Source: Bacteroidota bacterium
GTDB lineage: Bacteria; Bacteroidota; Bacteroidia; Flavobacteriales_F; PHOS-HE28
DNA length: 51,886 bases
Assembly: GCA_014584605.1 (NCBI GenBank)
Contig: JACTMO010000066.1
Span: 106,923-158,808, forward strand
Direction: 5' to 3'
Shown here: positions 47,022 through 51,886 of the stretch, one piece after another
How the letters are laid out: each line of letters starts with the position of its first letter
How positions within the stretch are numbered: position 1 is the first letter of the stretch
The notes under the pieces: generated by a model
Seen by the model: only the letters and a program-made list of their open reading frames with translations
The model's database searches: none
What the model was told of the DNA's origin: nothing
Position numbers and translations under genes: made by a program

Positions 47022-47447
47022 TCACGGCCGCATGATCGGGAACAGCGTGCGCGAGCCGTCGCGCTTGGTCACGTACCCGCGCAGGTAGAAGCCATTGACC
47101 TCGATCATGAACTCCTGCCGGTCGTCGCGCAGCGAAGTTTCGATGCGCTCCAACGTGTTCCATTCGTCCAGAAAGACCCGCAGGGGCTCCTTGATGGCCG
47201 CCGTGTCCGGGATCGCCAGGTATCGGCTGCGGATCCCTTCCACCTCCTTGAACATGCCGGCGGCCGCCACATCGGGCGTGATCTTGCCCAGGGAGAAGGT
47301 GTACTGCACCTCACTGATCCGCTCCAGGTGACGGCCCACCTTCGCGATGGCCCGTGAGCCCTTGCTCCCCATGCACCCCGGCGACCAGAACGGGATCATG
47401 GTCAACAGGATCAGGCGTATTGCAGCGCTCTTGGAAGGTGACCGCAT
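47022..47447 (-). CDS. Hypothetical small lipoprotein
   Basis: 141 residues. Signal LILLTMIPFWSPGC gives a lipobox ending at C25, then a short linker and a helical domain (AIAKVGRHLERISEVQYTF, GMFKEVEGIRSRYLAI). No family is recognised. ATG at 47447 is chosen because the lipobox is then at a normal distance; the promoter element at 47518-47525 lies 70 bases before it, and a longer frame from 47516 would start inside the promoter. It is convergent with the upstream hypothetical membrane-protein gene. Confidence 0.7.
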   Translation of the reverse strand: MRSPSKSAAIRLILLTMIPFWSPGCMGSKGSRAIAKVGRHLERISEVQYTFSLGKITPDVAAAGMFKEVEGIRSRYLAIPDTAAIKEPLRVFLDEWNTLERIETSLRDDRQEFMIEVNGFYLRGYVTKRDGSRTLFPIMRP

Positions 47448-47517
47448 CGGACCTGTGCACAGGCACGAGGATCGTTCCGTCGGGTGAGCGGCGCGGACCC
47501 CAGCGCACTGGTCCATG

Positions 47518-47525
47518 CAAAGGTA
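47518..47525 (-). promoter_or_regulatory. -7 promoter element for the small lipoprotein gene
   Basis: TACCTTTG on the minus strand, perfect consensus. It begins 2 bases after the hairpin at 47528-47555, so a terminator and a promoter abut. Confidence 0.5.
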
Positions 47526-47527
47526 TA

Positions 47528-47555
47528 CGGCCTTTCGCCCAGGGGCGAAAGGCCG
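47528..47555. terminator. Strong hairpin after the T9SS gene
   Basis: A 12-base perfect stem (CGGCCTTTCGCC and its complement) with a 4-base loop. It follows the stop of the T9SS gene at 47575 by 19 bases on the minus strand. No U run is present. It is best read as a transcription terminator. Confidence 0.6.
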
Positions 47556-47574
47556 TTCACCGAGCAGTTCGCGC

Positions 47575-48888
47575 TCAGAGCTTCACCAACCGCTGTCGGC
47601 CGATGGGCTTACCGTCCTCCAGCACCTGCAACTCATAGGTGCCGGGCCTGAGCCGGGCGACCGGAATGCTGCCGTCAACGGGCAAGCTCCCCTGCATCAC
47701 CAACTGCCCGACCGCATCGCGCACCAGGAAGCGCTGCGCGGCACCTCCGGCGGTCCCGATGTGAACCCGGTCCGTTGCCGGGTTCGGCCATACGGCCAGT
47801 TCGGGCACTTCCACACGTTCGGCGATCCCCGTGGCACCAAGGTCGCGGCGGAACACGTCGTTCAGGTTGGCCACGCAAAAGACGTCGCCATCCTTCTCCA
47901 TCAGGCCGTACATGACGTACGTGCCATACTGATCCATTGGTAGGCCCACGGTATCCCGCTCGAAGGTCGCGCCGCCATCCGCACTGTGGAACAGATCCGG
48001 ACGCGTATTGGCAGCACTGTTGTCGCAAGAGATCCAGAGCTGGTCGCCGCGCATGAGCAGGGCCAGGATATGATGCGAGAACTCCCACACCGAAGCCCCT
48101 GTGATGAGCACGTTGGAGAGGTCCAGCTCAGTCCATGTGGCGCCCCAGTTGTCCGAGTAGTGCAATTTGGTGCCCAAGCCGATGGACGAGTTGCCCGCAC
48201 TATAGATGCGACCAGTGAGCGGATCATGGGTGAGCACAGCGCCGGAATACCACGAGGGCAGCCCCGCGCAGGCCGGTGTCACCCAGGTCTGGCCATGGTC
48301 CGTGCTGTACGCGAAGCCGGCGGATTGCGCACCGACCCCGTGGACCATCAACGTATCGCCCACGCTCCAAAAGGAACCGGGGTCGTTCGCATCCAGCCAG
48401 GGCACGTCCTGCCAGGCCGGGTCGGTCTCGGCCTTCACGAGGTAGGCATCGGCCTGGTCGGTGATCACGGCCAGGTGGCCGTTGTAGCCGTGCAGTTCGC
48501 CCACGGCCGCCTTGCCGCCGGGGATCCACGCATGGGGAGGCAGGCCCACGGTATCCACCGTCCAGGTAGCGCCTTCATCCGTGCTCCAGTAGATGTAACC
48601 CGAAGCGGAGCCATCCTGGGAATACGTGTAGAGGCGGTTCCCCGTGCTCGCGAAGCCTTTGATCCATCCCGTGATCCCGCTCACCGGCACCGGGATCCAG
48701 GTGTCCCCGTTGTCGTAGCTCTTGTGCAGTCCATTGGTGAAATTGCTCGCATAGAGCACGCCCTGATGGGCCCCCACGCAGGTGCTCGATTCGTTGGGGA
48801 TGTTGGTGAGGCCGAGCGCCTGCCAGCCTTGGGCGTGGCTGGTAAGGATTGTACCTGCAGCAAGGAAAAGTGTAATGGCCCTGGTCAT
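47575..48888 (-). CDS. BNR/sialidase-like repeat protein with T9SS C-terminal sorting domain
   Basis: 437 residues with a signal peptide (LFLAAGTILTSHAQ, residue 20). Repeated Asp-box-like SxDxGxTW units occur: SYDNGDTWIPV, STDEGATWTVD, STDHGQTWVTP, SDNWGATWTEL and SADGGATFERD. These are the loops of sialidase-type beta-propellers. A type A T9SS domain follows (ELAVWPNPATDRVHIGT to the end RQRLVKL). Catalytic residues of a true sialidase are not evident, so binding or structural function is as likely. The ATG at 48888 is favoured by the signal peptide. Confidence 0.83.
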   Translation of the reverse strand: MTRAITLFLAAGTILTSHAQGWQALGLTNIPNESSTCVGAHQGVLYASNFTNGLHKSYDNGDTWIPVPVSGITGWIKGFASTGNRLYTYSQDGSASGYIYWSTDEGATWTVDTVGLPPHAWIPGGKAAVGELHGYNGHLAVITDQADAYLVKAETDPAWQDVPWLDANDPGSFWSVGDTLMVHGVGAQSAGFAYSTDHGQTWVTPACAGLPSWYSGAVLTHDPLTGRIYSAGNSSIGLGTKLHYSDNWGATWTELDLSNVLITGASVWEFSHHILALLMRGDQLWISCDNSAANTRPDLFHSADGGATFERDTVGLPMDQYGTYVMYGLMEKDGDVFCVANLNDVFRRDLGATGIAERVEVPELAVWPNPATDRVHIGTAGGAAQRFLVRDAVGQLVMQGSLPVDGSIPVARLRPGTYELQVLEDGKPIGRQRLVKL

Positions 48889-49483
48889 CCGGTTGGTTTT
48901 GCGGCCGTTCGTACGATGTTGACGTGCCCAAGGTTCCCGGTGTTCACCGAATTCATGTACGTTGACCAACGGATCAATTTCGCCGTTCCACGCCGTTGCC
49001 CGTGATCGACCCTGAACCGATGGGTGGGACCGCAGGGATGCGGAATGCAGGATCAGCCTGCCGGAATGCCGAACCCATGTGGTCCGCTTGTTTTGATGGA
49101 CCGATCACCCAAGCTGGATACTCGTGCGGTGATGGGGCGTGAAATACATCCACCCGGCCTTACGTGGCGAACGTGATGAAACACAGGCCATCGGGCTTGT
49201 GAAACTTGTAGGCGCGGGACATGCTTCACGAACATAGCTCATGGTTCATCCCGGGCCAGTCGCAGACTGGCGAACAGCCGTGACGATGATCAAGCCAGGG
49301 GATCCATCAGGTCACAAGTGGCCCGACCGCGCTTGCTCCGCCGCGCGCTCGGAACACTTGCGACAATGAGGGGGCTGAGCACCGCCCAGGTTCGCGCGCG
49401 TCTCACATCACGCAAGAAGAAGTGAGACTCCAGGTTCTGAGTACGCCGCGGCGAGGCTCGATGACATTTACAGGACCTGGGGC
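48889..49483. other. Intergenic region with few features
   Basis: About 600 bases with no protein-like open frame. Two small observations: GTCTCAC at 49400-49406 and GTGAGAC at 49422-49428 make a 7-base inverted repeat, and CCAGGTTC occurs near both its ends. It precedes the hicB promoter. Confidence 0.45.
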
Positions 49484-49491
49484 TATCTTTG
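49484..49491 (+). promoter_or_regulatory. -7 promoter element for hicB
   Basis: TATCTTTG, perfect consensus, 14 bases before the hicB ATG at 49506. Confidence 0.5.
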
Positions 49492-49505
49492 AACAAAGCA
49501 CTGCC

Positions 49506-49733
49506 ATGCGCAACATCCAACTCACCGCTCACATCGAGCGCGACCACGAGACCGGGCTCTACATCGGCATGGTGCCCAGCATACCGGGTGCGCACACCCA
49601 AGCCATGAGCTTGGATGAACTGCATGCCAACCTGAAGGAAGTGGTGGAACTGTGCTTCGAGGAGATGACCAAGGAAGAGATCGCAGCACTGCCGGAGTTC
49701 GTCGGCCTTCAATCGTTCTCCATCGCGGTATGA
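49506..49733 (+). CDS. hicB: HicB-family antitoxin
   Basis: 75 residues. The partial RNase H-like fold of HicB antitoxins is seen in LTAHIERDHETGLYIGMVPS and IPGAHTQAMSLDELHANLKE, which then runs into a helical end (VVELCFEEMTKEEIAALPEF). No C-terminal DNA-binding domain is present, as in the short HicB subtype. It normally binds and blocks the HicA mRNA interferase. The stop overlaps the hicA ATG (ATGA), so the antitoxin is translated first. Confidence 0.85.
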   Translation: MRNIQLTAHIERDHETGLYIGMVPSIPGAHTQAMSLDELHANLKEVVELCFEEMTKEEIAALPEFVGLQSFSIAV

Positions 49734-49958
49734 GCAAATTGCCGATCGTGGATGCGTGGACTTTCGAACGCATCCTGCTCAAATGGGGCTTCGTGGTGGT
49801 GCGTGAAGGGGAGCCACGTCTTCTACCGGCACCCTGATAGCCGATACACCACCCTGCCGCACCACAAAGGCCAGGACATCAGCCGCCCACTGATCCGAAA
49901 GATCCTGAACGAGATCCAGATGACGCCCGATGCGTTCGTGGCGGCGTTGAACGAATGA
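49730..49958 (+). pseudogene. hicA: hicA-like mRNA interferase, frameshifted
   Basis: The frame opened by ATG at 49730 gives SKLPIVDAWTFERILLKWGF then VVREGEPRLLPAP and stops at 49837. The next frame carries the rest of HicA: GSHVFYRHPDSRYTTLPHHK, GQDISRPLIRKIL and the tail up to 49958. The switch falls near a GGGG run at 49808-49811. Skipping one G restores VVREGSHVFYRHP, with the conserved histidine of HicA intact. Either the toxin is inactive, the assembly has an error, or the ribosome shifts +1. The first two are more likely. Confidence 0.8.
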
Positions 49959-50097
49959 TCACGGCAATGAGGGGCAGGGTCGTCACCATCGCTTCGCAAA
50001 AGCCTCGCGAGCGCGACAGACCCGGTGGAGGTTTGGGAAGAGATCGTACGCGATCTAGATTCGTACTCGTTGAATGCACCCAGGGAACAGGAGCGAC

Positions 50098-51771
50098 ATG
50101 AGTACCCTCAGAACCATTTTGCTTCAATTGCTCATCCTGTGCTTGACGGGGAGTTCATTCGCCCAAGCACCTGATTGGATCTGGGCGAGAAGCTCAGGGG
50201 CGGTCAGCAACGACTACAGCAACGCCGTGTGTACAGATGCCGATGGCAATGTCTACATCGCTGGCACTTTTCAAGGCGCTACGATCAGCTTCGGCAACTA
50301 CGTCCTGCAAAACACCGCTGAGGGCTTTCTGGATTACTTCGTGGTCAAGTATGACCCCCAAGGGAATGTGCTCTGGGCGATCAGCAATGGTGGTTCCAAG
50401 GACGATTACGCGTATGGGATCTGTGTCGATCCCACAGGAAATGTCCTTGTGACCGGATACTTCAATAGTCCTTCTCTTGCGATCGGACCATCGACTCTTC
50501 TGAACATCTCCACCGCGGTCAATGCTCCTGATGTCTTCACCGCGAAATATGCGATGAACGGCGATGCTGTCTGGGGGAGGAGCGGTGATGCCGGACCCGG
50601 ACAGGATTATGCACGTGCCTACGGGATCGGCGCTGATTCATTGGGCAACGTGTACATCACCGGTCATTTTGGTTTTGGCACTGTGAGTTTTGATGGGAAT
50701 ACACTCCAGACCAATGGCGAGCTGGACATGTTCCTGGTCAAGTACGATACGGATGGCAACGTCCAATGGGTCAGACGAATGGGCGGCAACCAAACCGATG
50801 GCGCCCAAGCGATCCACGTGGACCCGTCCGGAAACTCCTACATCACCGGATGGTTCGTGAATGATGCCGACTTTGACGGGATCACCTTGGTGAGCACGAA
50901 CCCCGCTGCATACATGGAAGTTTTCGTCGCCAAGTACGGTAGTACTGGCGATTGTGTTTGGGCCAACTATGCGCTTGTCCCCTATGCAGGCAACTATGCT
51001 TCCGCCAACGGCATCACCACTGACCAGCAAGGAAGCGTGTATATCACAGGCTATTATCAGATTTCCATAAGCTTCGGCCCCGACTCGCTGGGTAACCAAG
51101 GTAATCGGGGGATCTTCCTTGCCAAATACGACAGTACTGGCACACCACTTTGGGGAAGAAGTCCGGGTGGTACGGGTAACGACTACGGAACCAGCGTTTC
51201 CGTGGAACCCGACGGCAACGTGCTTTGCAGTGGATACTTCACGAGTGCGTTCCTGAACTTCGGCCAATTCCCCGTGATCAATGACAATGTGGCCTCCTAT
51301 GATGGATTCGTGGCTCGATACGACCCCAATGGGAACGCGCTGGGTGCCGTCGGTATCAGTGGAGCTGGGGACGAATATGCGATGGGCGTGGCGTCCAGCC
51401 CCGCAGGGGATCTGTATTCCGCAGGATACTTCGGAAGCTACTCTTTGGATTTCTCAGGAGTTGTCTTGACCAACGCGGGCAGCTATGACACCTATTTGGC
51501 AAAGCTGGATCGCAATGGCTTTGTGGGGGTGACGTCAATCGAAGGACCTGGTGATGTCAGCGTATATCCGAATCCTGCTAAAGACCAGATCCATGTGCTG
51601 TCGGAAGGTCGAACGGAGATCCGTGTCTACGATGTGGCGTCACGGCTGATCTTAGATCGGCAATTCATGAATTCGACAACGATCGATGTCTCGGATCTGC
51701 CATCCGGCATGTACGTGTATCACTTGATGCGGGATGGAACCGTGGTGAACGGGAAGTTCGTTCTTGAGTAG
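50098..51771 (+). CDS. SBBP-like repeat protein with T9SS C-terminal sorting domain
   Basis: 557 residues. Signal peptide ends at SSFAQ near residue 23. Repeated blocks of about 50-60 residues contain DADGNVYIAGTF, DPTGNVLVTGYF and DSLGNVYITGHF, each followed by FVVKYDPQGNVLWA-type strands; this is the SBBP/beta-propeller repeat pattern. The end has VSVYPNPAKDQIHVLSEG and finishes GTVVNGKFVLE, a type A T9SS signal. A Shine-Dalgarno-like AGGAG lies about 7 bases before the ATG, rare in this window. GC is visibly lower than in the neighbours to the left. Confidence 0.85.
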   Translation: MSTLRTILLQLLILCLTGSSFAQAPDWIWARSSGAVSNDYSNAVCTDADGNVYIAGTFQGATISFGNYVLQNTAEGFLDYFVVKYDPQGNVLWAISNGGSKDDYAYGICVDPTGNVLVTGYFNSPSLAIGPSTLLNISTAVNAPDVFTAKYAMNGDAVWGRSGDAGPGQDYARAYGIGADSLGNVYITGHFGFGTVSFDGNTLQTNGELDMFLVKYDTDGNVQWVRRMGGNQTDGAQAIHVDPSGNSYITGWFVNDADFDGITLVSTNPAAYMEVFVAKYGSTGDCVWANYALVPYAGNYASANGITTDQQGSVYITGYYQISISFGPDSLGNQGNRGIFLAKYDSTGTPLWGRSPGGTGNDYGTSVSVEPDGNVLCSGYFTSAFLNFGQFPVINDNVASYDGFVARYDPNGNALGAVGISGAGDEYAMGVASSPAGDLYSAGYFGSYSLDFSGVVLTNAGSYDTYLAKLDRNGFVGVTSIEGPGDVSVYPNPAKDQIHVLSEGRTEIRVYDVASRLILDRQFMNSTTIDVSDLPSGMYVYHLMRDGTVVNGKFVLE

Positions 51772-51784
51772 ATGTCAGAGGCAG

Positions 51785-51798
51785 CGCTCGCGTGAGCG
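51785..51798. terminator. Weak hairpin between the T9SS gene and the transposase fragment
   Basis: CGCTC (51785-51789) and GAGCG (51794-51798) with a GCGT loop, followed on the plus strand by an AT-rich stretch. It may serve convergent genes on both strands. The 5-base stem is short. Confidence 0.35.
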
Positions 51799-51799
51799 A

Positions 51800-51886
51800 T
51801 TATTCTATGACATGTGCAAGGGGTGTTCGTATCTCGTACGGCTCGCCTTTTCGGATGACTGCGCACACGCGATGGATGAGCTTGTT
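51800..51886 (-). CDS. C-terminal fragment, possibly IS110-type transposase (runs off the window)
   Basis: Minus-strand frame open from the window edge to TAA at 51800, giving 28 residues with NKLIHRVCAVIRKGEPYEIR. The NKL(I/L)xRxxAVxRxGxPY pattern resembles the tail of IS110/IS116/IS902 transposases. With so few residues this is tentative. Confidence 0.4.
   Translation of the reverse strand, partial: NKLIHRVCAVIRKGEPYEIRTPLAHVIE

Noticed and set aside
47575..48888. A true secreted sialidase acting on the nonulosonate glycan
   Set aside because: Asp-box repeats are present, but the catalytic arginine triad and tyrosine/glutamate pair are not evident. Many T9SS propellers share the repeat.
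49730..49958. Programmed +1 frameshifting in hicA as the main explanation
   Set aside because: No slippery or stimulatory structure was seen beyond a run of four Gs. Inactivation or sequence error is simpler.

Overview
The window looks like a chromosomal segment of a high-GC member of the Bacteroidota, most likely a Flavobacteriales-type lineage. Four things support this. Three secreted proteins end in type IX secretion (T9SS) sorting domains. Several families typical of the phylum are present (DUF4783, DUF4834, YfhO, M1 peptidase, a PASTA protein beside Ddl). Starts are rarely preceded by a Shine-Dalgarno sequence. The Bacteroidota -7 promoter element TAnnTTTG/TAnnTTCG recurs just upstream of start codons. 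No rRNA, tRNA or CRISPR array was recognised.

Layout. 1-2.1 kb: PASTA membrane protein, D-Ala-D-Ala ligase (ddl) and the dITP/XTP pyrophosphatase (rdgB). 2.1-12.1 kb: first surface-polysaccharide block, with a Wzx-like flippase, four glycosyltransferases, three methyltransferases and a multi-spanning membrane protein that could be the polymerase. 12.1-18.5 kb: housekeeping genes (rlmH, DUF4783, nadC, YihY family, DUF2147) and a 1064-residue M1 peptidase whose C-terminal half looks like an outer-membrane beta-barrel. 18.5-23.4 kb: a lower-GC patch with an NHL-repeat T9SS protein, a methyltransferase, a second flippase and a possible sialyl/polysialyltransferase-like enzyme. 23.4-34.4 kb: a long minus-strand array, DUF4834 - YfhO - glycosyltransferase - NeuB-type synthase - GNAT/TIM-barrel fusion - CBS/DegT fusion - CMP-sugar synthetase - HemL-like aminotransferase - PtmA-like SDR, mostly joined by 4-base start/stop overlaps. 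This is a candidate nonulosonic (legionaminic-like) acid pathway. 34.4-37.5 kb: DEAD-box helicase, AlkD-like protein and LOG phosphoribohydrolase. 37.7-41.1 kb: katG and divergent oxyR with a shared operator. 41.4-47.4 kb: an IPT/TIG lipoprotein, an OmpR-type response regulator with its histidine kinase, a TehA/SLAC1-type transporter, a two-span membrane protein and a small lipoprotein. 47.5-51.9 kb: two more T9SS proteins around a hicB gene and a frameshifted hicA, ending in the C-terminal tail of what may be an IS110-type transposase.

How it fits together. Two flippases, five glycosyltransferases, several methyltransferases and the nonulosonate operon suggest that this locus builds a variable, acidic surface glycan. 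The putative nonulosonate transferase lies tail to tail with the activation operon. KatG and OxyR form a self-contained peroxide-response pair. The two-component pair probably controls the adjacent transporter, whose upstream region carries two copies of an 11-bp box exactly 63 bp apart.
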